From: an uncultured Collinsella sp. | Lineage (GTDB): Bacteria; Actinomycetota; Coriobacteriia; Coriobacteriales; Coriobacteriaceae | Length of the DNA stretch: 33,904 bases | Reading direction: 5' to 3' | Assembly (NCBI GenBank): GCA_900550835.1 | Contig: URTP01000002.1 | Coordinates: 1 to 33,904, forward strand | Shown: in pieces, positions 25,855 through 32,054 of the stretch | Numbering within the stretch: position 1 is the first letter of the stretch | How the letters are laid out: every line of letters starts with the position of its first letter | Made by a program: the position numbers and the translations under genes | The notes under the pieces: generated by a model | Seen by the model: only the letters and a program-made list of their open reading frames with translations | Databases searched by the model: none | Told to the model about the DNA's origin: nothing

Positions 25855-26775
25855 GTGGCAACTCAGAAATTCACCGGCGTTATCCCTCCCGTCGTTGTTC
25901 CCGATACCGAAGATCACCAGCTCGACGTTGCCTCCTTTGAGCGCAGCATCAACCGCATGATCGATGCCGGCGTCGATGGCCTGTTCTTCCTGGGCTCTTC
26001 GGGCGAGGTCGTTTTCTCCACCGATGAGCGTCGTCGCCAGATCATTGCCGAGGCCGTTCGTATCGTCGACCATCGCGCGCCCGTCCTGGTCGGCATCATC
26101 GATACCGAGACCGAGCGCATGATCGAGCACGGTAAGGTCGCTCAGGAGCTGGGCGCCGATGCGCTTGTCGCCACCTGCCCGTTCTATGCCCTGCAGGGCA
26201 TGACCGAGGTCGAGGAGCACTTCCGCATCCTGCACGAGGAGCTCGACCTGCCCATCTTTGCCTATGACATTCCCGTCTGCGTTCACACCAAGCTCCCCTG
26301 GAAGCTCCTTGCCAAGCTCGGCGCCGAGGGCGTCCTTGCTGGCGTCAAGGATTCCTCGGGTGATGACATCTCGTTCCGCTACCTCGTTCAGGAGAACGAG
26401 AAGAACGGTCATCCGATGAGTATCCTCACCGGTCACGAGGTTGTCGTCGACGGCGCCTACCTCGGTGGCGCCGACGGTTCCGTCCCGGGTCTCGCCAACG
26501 TTGAGCCCGAGGGCTACGTGCGTCAGTGGAAGGCCGCTCAGGCCGGCGACTGGGCTACCGTCAAGGCCGAGCAGGATCGCCTCAACGAGATCTCCCACAT
26601 CTGGGATGTCACCTCGGGCGTTCAGGGCTATGCCGGCGGCGTTGGTGCCTTCAAGACCGCTATGAATCTCATGGGCATCTTCGACAGCCCGACCATGCCG
26701 CGCCCGGTGAAGGCCATGACCGGCGAGAACGTCGAGGCGATTAAGAAGGTCCTCCAGGACAACGGTCTCCTGTAA
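25855..26775 (+). CDS. nanA: N-acetylneuraminate lyase (DHDPS/NAL superfamily)
   Basis: NanA splits N-acetylneuraminate into N-acetylmannosamine and pyruvate through a Schiff base. The 306-residue TIM barrel has GSSGE (the pyruvate carboxylate loop), Tyr137 in FAYDIP and Schiff-base Lys165 in GVKDSSGD. Both catalytic residues carry the same numbers as in E. coli NanA. The start is GTG at 25855 with AAGGAG upstream; earlier in-frame codons cross this ribosome site. The superfamily also contains dihydrodipicolinate synthase and other aldolases, and the active-site loops alone do not settle substrate. The adjoining NanE and ROK kinase make sialic acid the best reading. It follows the pseudo-esterase by 68 nt. 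A strong hairpin ends the segment. Codon bias is strong. Confidence 0.85.
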   Translation: MATQKFTGVIPPVVVPDTEDHQLDVASFERSINRMIDAGVDGLFFLGSSGEVVFSTDERRRQIIAEAVRIVDHRAPVLVGIIDTETERMIEHGKVAQELGADALVATCPFYALQGMTEVEEHFRILHEELDLPIFAYDIPVCVHTKLPWKLLAKLGAEGVLAGVKDSSGDDISFRYLVQENEKNGHPMSILTGHEVVVDGAYLGGADGSVPGLANVEPEGYVRQWKAAQAGDWATVKAEQDRLNEISHIWDVTSGVQGYAGGVGAFKTAMNLMGIFDSPTMPRPVKAMTGENVEAIKKVLQDNGLL

Positions 26776-26805
26776 AGCTTTCCCAGGCACCCGACCTCGC
26801 CGTTC

Positions 26806-26848
26806 AACCGTGTGGCCATGACCCATTAGGTCAATGGCCACACGGTTT
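26806..26848 (+). terminator. Hairpin between nanA and the ROK kinase gene
   Basis: A stem of about 18 bp with one bulge pairs AACCGTGTGGCCAT-GACC with GGTCAATGGCCACACGGTT around CATTA. Only TCT follows, so the U-run is short. It may end most transcripts after nanA; the kinase gene 100 nt downstream would then need read-through or its own promoter. Confidence 0.65.
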
Positions 26849-26947
26849 CTCGGCGATCTCGGGCACCTGGATAACCTTTACTGCGCTGTGACGGCTAGCC
26901 TGACGGCGCATTTCCTGTAGTTGTTTTTATCTCCTAAGGAGAGCGAC

Positions 26948-27913
26948 ATGGAGAACAAGTACGTTTGCTCCGTCGATATCGGCGGCACCAAGATTGCGAC
27001 TGCCATTATGGAGTATCCGGCTGACGGCAGCGTGCCCCATCCCGTATTTGAGGCCGAGGTTCCTACCGAGGCCCAGGAGGGCGGCGAGGCTGTCTTCCAG
27101 CGTATCGAGGCGTCCATCAAGGCCGCTCTTGAGGCGAATCCCGATGTCGAGGTCCTCGGTGTCGGTATCGGTGCCGCCGGCGTCGTCGATCCCAAGACGG
27201 GCGCCATCGCGTATGCCAATGAGATTATGCCCGGCTGGTCCGGTGTTCAGTTGGGGCCGCGTCTGCGCGAGGACCTTGGTCTTCCCGTTGCCGTTGTGGG
27301 CGACGTGCAGGCTCATGCTCTGGGCGAGGCCCACTGGGGCGTCGGTAAGGGCAAGTTCTCCGTCTTGTGTCTGGGCATCGGCACGGGCATCGGCGGCGCA
27401 TATGTCGAGAACGGCCGCGTAATGCAGGGCTTCCATGGTGCTGCTGGCCATATGGGCCACATCGAGTGCTCGGCTGCCGCCGGCATTCCCTGCGCCTGCG
27501 GGCGTTCCGGCCATCTTGAGTCTGTCGCTTCGGGCACTTCCATTGGTCGTATGTACGATGAGCGCTTTGGCCGCGTCGACCCCAGCCGTCCTTCGGTCGG
27601 TCGCGATGTGAACGACCTGTGCCGTGCGGGCGACGCAAAGGCGACCGAGGTCATCCATGACGCCGGCTTTGCGCTGGGCGCCAGCTTGGGCTCGCTTGCC
27701 AACATCTTGGATCCCGAGGTCATCGTGCTTTCGGGAGGTGTGATTCACCAGGGTCCCGATTGGCGTTCGCAAACGTGGAAGGACTCGGTGCACGAGGGCT
27801 ATGCCAGCCAGGCGCTCGACCCGCTTCAGGACACGCCGATCCTCATCGGTTCTCTGGAGGGCGACGCGCCGCTCATCGGCGCCGCCGAACACCTTCTTGC
27901 GTCGTTGAAGTAA
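26948..27913 (+). CDS. nanK: ROK-family sugar kinase, probable N-acetylmannosamine kinase
   Basis: NanK phosphorylates N-acetylmannosamine with ATP. The 321-residue protein has the ATP-binding DIGGTK (~10-15), LGVGIGAAGVVDPKTG, the ATPase-fold segment LCLGIGTGIGGAYVENG and the ROK signature with its zinc site. In that site the usual CxCGxxGCxE reads CACGRSGHLE: Cys174, Cys182 and Cys184 are present, but the fourth position is His189, which can also bind zinc. ROK proteins include glucose and allose kinases and repressors; no DNA-binding domain is present, so it is an enzyme. Between NanA and NanE the ManNAc assignment is the most likely. The ATG at 26948 follows AAGGAG at ideal spacing. Confidence 0.82.
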   Translation: MENKYVCSVDIGGTKIATAIMEYPADGSVPHPVFEAEVPTEAQEGGEAVFQRIEASIKAALEANPDVEVLGVGIGAAGVVDPKTGAIAYANEIMPGWSGVQLGPRLREDLGLPVAVVGDVQAHALGEAHWGVGKGKFSVLCLGIGTGIGGAYVENGRVMQGFHGAAGHMGHIECSAAAGIPCACGRSGHLESVASGTSIGRMYDERFGRVDPSRPSVGRDVNDLCRAGDAKATEVIHDAGFALGASLGSLANILDPEVIVLSGGVIHQGPDWRSQTWKDSVHEGYASQALDPLQDTPILIGSLEGDAPLIGAAEHLLASLK

Positions 27914-27930
27914 ACATAACTACCAAGTGC

Positions 27931-28028
27931 GCCTTCTGAGGTGCCGCAGACTGACGTGAAAGAGGAGCGAAGCGTACTTCGGTACGCGAGCGACGGTTTG
28001 AACGTCAAGGTGCGGTGTCTCAGAAGGC
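27931..28028 (+). repeat. 98-nt palindromic element between nanK and nanE
   Basis: The arms 27931-27948 and 28011-28028 pair over 18 bp (three central pairs are G-U in RNA). Inside them TGACGT (27952-27957) pairs with ACGTCA (28002-28007), and the centre GCGTAC-TTCG-GTACGC (27972-27987) forms a 6-bp stem closed by a C(UUCG)G tetraloop. The whole could fold into one long RNA hairpin or cruciform. The right arm ends 26 nt before the nanE ATG. It resembles a dispersed palindromic (REP/MITE-like) unit, or a processing or attenuation structure. Confidence 0.65.
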
Positions 28029-28053
28029 TGTTTTGAGAAAGGTTGAGTCGAAC

Positions 28054-28740
28054 ATGACCGTTGATCCTTTGATCCAGTCCCTAAAGGGCAAGCTCGTCGT
28101 GAGCGTTCAGGCGTATATGGGCGAGCCGCTTCGTACGCCCGAAACCATGGCTCAGATGTCTCGCGCCTGCGAGCTTGGCGGTGCTGCCGCTATTCGCTGC
28201 CAGGGTCTTGCCGACATCGCCGCCATTAAGGGCCGCTGCGAGGTCCCCGTCATCGGCTTGTGGAAGGATGGACACGAGGGCGTCTACATCACGCCGACGC
28301 TGCGTCATGCTCGCGCCTGCGTTGCCGCCGGTGCCGACATCGTGGCAATTGACGCCACTGATCGCCCGCGTCCCGATGGCAAGACCGTTGAGGACACCTT
28401 CCGTCCGCTGCACGAGGAGGGCGTGCTCCTGATGGCCGACTGTGCCACCATCGAGGATATTCGTCGTGCTGTCGACATGGGCTTCGACCTGGTGTCCACC
28501 ACGCTTTCTCATGGTGTCGCCGCCATCGATTGCACCATGGCCGACGGTCCCGATCTGCCGCTCCTGCGCCAGGCGACCGAGGAGTTTCCCGGCCTTCCCA
28601 TCATCTGCGAGGGTCGCGTGCACACGCCTGAGGAGGCCCGCGCCGCGATTGATGCGGGCGCCTGGGCAGTTGTCGTGGGCACTGCCATTACGCACCCCAC
28701 GAGTATTACGAGTTGGTTCAAAGCCGCGCTTGAGGCGTAA
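28054..28740 (+). CDS. nanE: N-acetylmannosamine-6-phosphate 2-epimerase
   Basis: NanE converts ManNAc-6-phosphate to GlcNAc-6-phosphate, the last dedicated step before general amino-sugar catabolism. The 228-residue TIM barrel shows family segments LKGKLVVSVQAYMGEPL, VPVIGLWKDGHEGVYITPT with the catalytic-type Lys, ADIVAIDATDRPRPDG, LMADCATIEDIRRA, FDLVSTTLSHG and ICEGRVHTPEEARAAIDAGA. The length is normal. I place the start at ATG 28054; an in-frame GTG at 28015 would read through the right arm of the palindromic element and add 13 residues foreign to the family. AAAGG lies about 13 nt upstream, a weak ribosome site. nagA and nagB, needed next, are not in the window. Confidence 0.92.
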   Translation: MTVDPLIQSLKGKLVVSVQAYMGEPLRTPETMAQMSRACELGGAAAIRCQGLADIAAIKGRCEVPVIGLWKDGHEGVYITPTLRHARACVAAGADIVAIDATDRPRPDGKTVEDTFRPLHEEGVLLMADCATIEDIRRAVDMGFDLVSTTLSHGVAAIDCTMADGPDLPLLRQATEEFPGLPIICEGRVHTPEEARAAIDAGAWAVVVGTAITHPTSITSWFKAALEA

Positions 28741-28767
28741 GACGGACCTCGTATCCGCTTGGGGCGG

Positions 28768-28773
28768 TATACT
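28768..28773 (+). promoter_or_regulatory. Possible -10 element upstream of rapZ
   Basis: TATACT matches TATAAT at 5 of 6 positions, about 65 nt before the rapZ ATG. No good -35 was found at normal spacing, and a transcript from here would have to pass the hairpin at 28792-28820. Confidence 0.25.
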
Positions 28774-28791
28774 CAATAAAGGCAATTGATC

Positions 28792-28827
28792 GCGCGGGAT
28801 CCGCTGGCCGGGTCCCGCGCTTGTTTT
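28792..28827 (+). terminator. Intrinsic terminator at the end of the nan locus
   Basis: GCGCGGGATCC (28792-28802) pairs with GGGTCCCGCGC (28810-28820) over 11 bp with one G-U, a 7-nt loop and TTGTTTT after it. It is a textbook intrinsic terminator and lies immediately upstream of the rapZ Shine-Dalgarno AGGAGG (28828-28833). If rapZ is transcribed from upstream, the same hairpin could act as an attenuator. Confidence 0.75.
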
Positions 28828-28838
28828 AGGAGGCACAC

Positions 28839-29759
28839 ATGCAAAAGGGAGATGCCATGGATGCGGCGGAGCGCTCGGAGCGCATCCCCGATATCGTCAT
28901 CATCACCGGAATGTCCGGATCGGGCCGCACACAGGCCATGCACGTGTTCGAGGATATGGGCTATTTTTGCATTGATAACCTGCCTCCGCGTCTGATTGCC
29001 CAGCTTGCCGAGCTCGTTGGCATCAATACGGGCGTGGGTAGGCACCTTGCCGTCACCTGCGACCTGCGCAGCCAGGGCTTGTTCGATGAGCTGCTCGATG
29101 CCGTTGCCGCACTCGAGGAGCGCGAGATGAGCTGCGACATCGTTTTTCTCGAGGCCTCTGACGAGGTGCTGATCCGTCGTTATAGCGAAAACCGCCGCCG
29201 CCATCCCATTGCCAAGCCGGGGGAGACTACGGCCGATGCGATTCAGCGGGAGCGTCTGCAGCTGCGGGGGGTGCGCGATCGAGCCGATATGATCATCGAC
29301 ACGAGCCGTCTGCGCACCTCTGCCCTGCGTAATAAATTGCGCATGGCGTTCTCCGAGTTGTCCGACCAGCAGCTCATGGACGTTCACGTGTTCTCGTTTG
29401 GCTTTAAGCACGGTATGCCCGTCGAGGCGGACATTATGATCGACGTTCGCTTCCTGCCCAATCCGTTCTACGATCCCGAGATGCGCACGATGACCGGTCT
29501 CGATAAGAAAGTCTCTGACTTTGTTCTGGACCATCCCAAGACCCAGGAGTTCTGGAAGGCCTGGACGCAGCTGCTCGATACGGTCATGCCCGGCTATATC
29601 GCGGAGGGCAAGCCACAGCTTTCTATTGCCATCGGTTGCACGGGCGGTCAACACCGCAGCGTTGCCATCGCCGAGGCCACAGCACGTTATTTGGAAGGCG
29701 CCCAGTATCACGTGAGCATTTCTCATCGCGACCTGTCGCGCGCCAACACGAAAGCATAG
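28839..29759 (+). CDS. rapZ: RapZ/YvcJ-family nucleotide-binding protein
   Basis: RapZ is an adaptor that in E. coli directs decay of the GlmZ small RNA; in Gram-positives (YvcJ) it binds nucleotides and affects competence or metabolism. The 306-residue protein has a P-loop GMSGSGRT (24-31) in which the usual Lys is Arg, as in other actinobacterial homologues. It also has DMGYFCIDNLPP, the central region DIVFLEASDEVLIRRYSE, RRRHPI, and the C-terminal DVRFLPNPFYDPEMR and IGCTGGQHRSVAIAE. The ATG at 28839 has AGGAGG 5 nt upstream. whiA follows after 6 nt. yvcK, usually between these two genes, is missing. Confidence 0.92.
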   Translation: MQKGDAMDAAERSERIPDIVIITGMSGSGRTQAMHVFEDMGYFCIDNLPPRLIAQLAELVGINTGVGRHLAVTCDLRSQGLFDELLDAVAALEEREMSCDIVFLEASDEVLIRRYSENRRRHPIAKPGETTADAIQRERLQLRGVRDRADMIIDTSRLRTSALRNKLRMAFSELSDQQLMDVHVFSFGFKHGMPVEADIMIDVRFLPNPFYDPEMRTMTGLDKKVSDFVLDHPKTQEFWKAWTQLLDTVMPGYIAEGKPQLSIAIGCTGGQHRSVAIAEATARYLEGAQYHVSISHRDLSRANTKA

Positions 29760-29765
29760 GCCTGC

Positions 29766-30695
29766 ATGTCGTTTACCGCCGAGGTGCGTGACGAGCTCGC
29801 GCGCTGCGAACCCGAATGTGAATACTGCGATTTGTCGACGCTTGCCGCCCTGACGCGTGTGAGCGGTACACTTTCGCTGGCCGGCTCCGGGCGGTATCGT
29901 TTGACGGTCGCGACCGAGACGGGCGCCGTCGCGCGCACGATGATCACGCTGACGCATCGTATCCTTAAGCTCAAAACGGAATTCACCGTTCGTAAATCGG
30001 TCTTGCATAAGGTCCGTAACTATCTCATTACCCTGCCCGATCAACCCGACCTGGACAAGGCTCTGGTGCTGCTGGGCATTCTAGACCGCAGGGGAGGGCT
30101 CGTCGCCGGTGTTCCCCGGCACATCGTTGCCCGTCCCTGCTGCAGACTTGCCTACATCCGCGGCGCGCTCATCGCCGGCGGTTTCGTGGCCGATCCCCGC
30201 GGCGACTTTCATTTGGAGATCGCGGTGCAGGGCGAGCAATATGCCAAGGGGCTCTGCGATCTGCTGGAGCAGATTGGGGTCCATGCGCGCGTCAACGCAC
30301 GGCGCGGGTCCTATGCCGTGTACATTAAGAGCGCCGAGGAGATCGAGCAGCTCCTAAAGCTGGTCGGAGCCAAGCGCAGCGTTGCCGAGATCGAGGAAGC
30401 GCGCGCGGTCAAATTGGTTAAGAACGACGTAAACCGTCGCGTGAATGCCGAGCTGGCCAATCAGACCAGAAGTGCGGGTGCCGCCCAGCATCAGCTTGCG
30501 TTGATCGATGAGCTCGAACAGCGGGGTTTACGCGACACGCTTCCGGACGCCTTAGCAGTCTTTTGCGACCTGCGCGAGCGCTATCCCGATCTGTCACTGC
30601 GCGATCTGGGGGAGATGGCTGACCCTCCCTTGTCGAAGTCGGCCCTCTACCATCGAGTTTTGAGGCTTGAAAAGCTCATTGAAGCAAACAGGTAG
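29766..30695 (+). CDS. whiA: DNA-binding protein WhiA
   Basis: WhiA is a transcription factor conserved in Gram-positives; in Streptomyces it works with WhiB in sporulation, while in non-sporulating bacteria it affects division and growth. The 309-residue protein has the family N-terminus MSFTAEVRDELARCEPECEYC, an inactive LAGLIDADG-type fold at ~100-220 (CCRLAYIRGALIAGGFVADP, LEIAVQ), the segment NRRVNAELANQTRSAGAA, and a C-terminal helix-turn-helix (~250-305, LSLRDLGEMADPPLSKSALYHR). The length is typical. The ATG at 29766 lies 6 nt after rapZ, so the two are co-transcribed. Its targets here cannot be inferred. Confidence 0.92.
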   Translation: MSFTAEVRDELARCEPECEYCDLSTLAALTRVSGTLSLAGSGRYRLTVATETGAVARTMITLTHRILKLKTEFTVRKSVLHKVRNYLITLPDQPDLDKALVLLGILDRRGGLVAGVPRHIVARPCCRLAYIRGALIAGGFVADPRGDFHLEIAVQGEQYAKGLCDLLEQIGVHARVNARRGSYAVYIKSAEEIEQLLKLVGAKRSVAEIEEARAVKLVKNDVNRRVNAELANQTRSAGAAQHQLALIDELEQRGLRDTLPDALAVFCDLRERYPDLSLRDLGEMADPPLSKSALYHRVLRLEKLIEANR

Positions 30696-30740
30696 TTGAG
30701 CGAAACTGCTTATATAGGGATTGAACTGCTGTTTTACTCT

Positions 30741-30754
30741 TTAAAACGTTTTAA
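30741..30754 (+). promoter_or_regulatory. Perfect 14-bp palindrome TTAAAACGTTTTAA upstream of gap
   Basis: The site is fully self-complementary with an AAACGTTT core, close in form to LacI/CcpA-family operators. It lies about 33 nt before the candidate gap -35 and shares TAAAACGTTT with the site at 18037 in front of the nan locus. An upstream operator or activator site is plausible. Confidence 0.4.
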
Positions 30755-30786
30755 CGTAAATTTGATTTTCAATTTCGAGCATTCTC

Positions 30787-30816
30787 GTGAAATTCAAGTC
30801 AAAAAAAAGGTATATT
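30787..30816 (+). promoter_or_regulatory. Candidate gap promoter
   Basis: GTGAAA (30787-30792, 4/6 to TTGACA) and TATATT (30811-30816, 5/6 to TATAAT) are spaced 18 nt apart, with an A-tract in the spacer. It gives a leader of about 65 nt before the ATG at 30889. Confidence 0.5.
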
Positions 30817-30888
30817 AGGCGAGTGGTTAGTTTGTGGGCCTCAACGGCGGGCGCTGTAGCTCGCGGGGGCCTTACGAAAGGAGACACA

Positions 30889-31914
30889 ATGGCAGTAAAG
30901 GTTGCTATTAACGGCTTCGGTCGCATCGGTCGTCTGGCTTTCCGTCAGATGTTCGGTCATGAGGGCTCCGAGATCGTCGCTATCAACGACCTCACCTCTC
31001 CCGATATGCTCGCTTACCTGCTGAAGTACGACTCCACGCAGGGCAACTACGCTCGCGATCACGAGGTCGTTGCTGGCGAGGATTCCATCACCGTTGACGG
31101 CAAGGAGATCAAGATCTACAAGGAGGCCGACGCCAACAACCTGCCTTGGGGCGACCTCGACGTCGACGTCGTTCTCGAGTGCACCGGCTTCTACACCAGC
31201 AAGGCTAAGGCTCAGGCCCACATCAACGCTGGCGCCAAGAAGGTCGTCATCTCCGCTCCGGCTGGCAGCGATCTGCCCACCATCGTGTACAACGTCAACC
31301 ACGAGACGCTGACCGCTGAGGACAACATCATCTCCGCTGCTTCCTGCACCACCAACTGCCTCGCCCCGATGGCCAAGGGTCTGAACGACTTCGCTCCCAT
31401 CGTGTCCGGCATTATGACCACCATTCACGCCTGGACCGGCGACCAGATGCCGCTCGACGGCCCGCAGCGCAAGGGCAACAAGCGTCGTAGCCGCGCCTGC
31501 GCCGTCAACATCGTCCCCAACACCACCGGTGCTGCTAAGGCTATCGGCCTGGTTCTCCCCGAGCTCAACGGTAAGCTCATCGGTGCCGCCCAGCGCGTCC
31601 CGACGCCGACCGGCTCCATCACCAACCTCTACGCTGTCGTTGACAAGAAGGTCACCGTCGACGAGGTCAACGCCGCTATGAAGGCCTACGCTGCCACCAT
31701 CTCCGAGACCTTCGGTTACAACGAGGACGACATCGTCTCCACCGACATCATCGGCGAGACCCATGGCTCCATCTTCGACGCCACTCAGACCATGTGCTCT
31801 GACCTCGGCAACGGCCAGACTCTCGTTCAGGTCACCTCTTGGTACGACAACGAGAACTCTTACACCTCTCAGATGGTCCGCACCATCAAGTACTTCGAGA
31901 AGTTCGTTGCTTAA
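30889..31914 (+). CDS. gap: Glyceraldehyde-3-phosphate dehydrogenase, type I
   Basis: This glycolytic enzyme oxidises glyceraldehyde-3-phosphate with NAD+ and phosphate. The 341-residue protein has the N-terminal Rossmann motif INGFGRIGRLAFRQM, the active-site Cys153 in SAASCTTNCLAPMAKGL, the phosphate-site region TVDGPQRKGNKRRSR-like (here LDGPQRKGNKRRSRAC) and the C-terminal WYDNENSYTSQMVRTIKYF. The ATG at 30889 follows AAAGGAG at good spacing; an upstream in-frame codon at 30787 would read through the promoter. Codon use is extremely biased, as expected for a highly expressed gene. It has its own promoter-like region and a strong terminator behind it, so it may be made in excess of pgk and tpiA. 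Confidence 0.97.
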   Translation: MAVKVAINGFGRIGRLAFRQMFGHEGSEIVAINDLTSPDMLAYLLKYDSTQGNYARDHEVVAGEDSITVDGKEIKIYKEADANNLPWGDLDVDVVLECTGFYTSKAKAQAHINAGAKKVVISAPAGSDLPTIVYNVNHETLTAEDNIISAASCTTNCLAPMAKGLNDFAPIVSGIMTTIHAWTGDQMPLDGPQRKGNKRRSRACAVNIVPNTTGAAKAIGLVLPELNGKLIGAAQRVPTPTGSITNLYAVVDKKVTVDEVNAAMKAYAATISETFGYNEDDIVSTDIIGETHGSIFDATQTMCSDLGNGQTLVQVTSWYDNENSYTSQMVRTIKYFEKFVA

Positions 31915-31951
31915 TTTAGCTTTTAGCGAATAGCTCGTTGAGCGTCTAAAG

Positions 31952-31998
31952 AAGGGCGCGGCCTTATAGGGCTTACACCCTAGGGTCGCGCCCTTTTT
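31952..31998 (+). terminator. Strong terminator between gap and pgk
   Basis: AAGGGCGCGGCC pairs with GGTCGCGCCCTT over 12 bp (one G-U). An inner TAGGG/CCCTA stem closes the loop, and TTTTT follows. It lies 38 nt after the gap stop codon and would uncouple gap from pgk-tpiA. Confidence 0.9.
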
Positions 31999-32054
31999 AT
32001 AGGAAATCGTCTGCCGTAATGGGAGGCAGACACGTACGAAAGGTAGAAGCAAAC

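Noticed and set aside
26948..27913. ROK gene as a NagC/Mlc-type repressor of the locus
   Set aside because: The protein begins directly with the kinase ATP-binding motif and lacks an N-terminal helix-turn-helix domain.
18310..28740. Recent horizontal transfer of the nan locus by a mobile element
   Set aside because: No integrase, transposase, tRNA or attachment repeat flanks it, and codon use matches highly expressed native genes.
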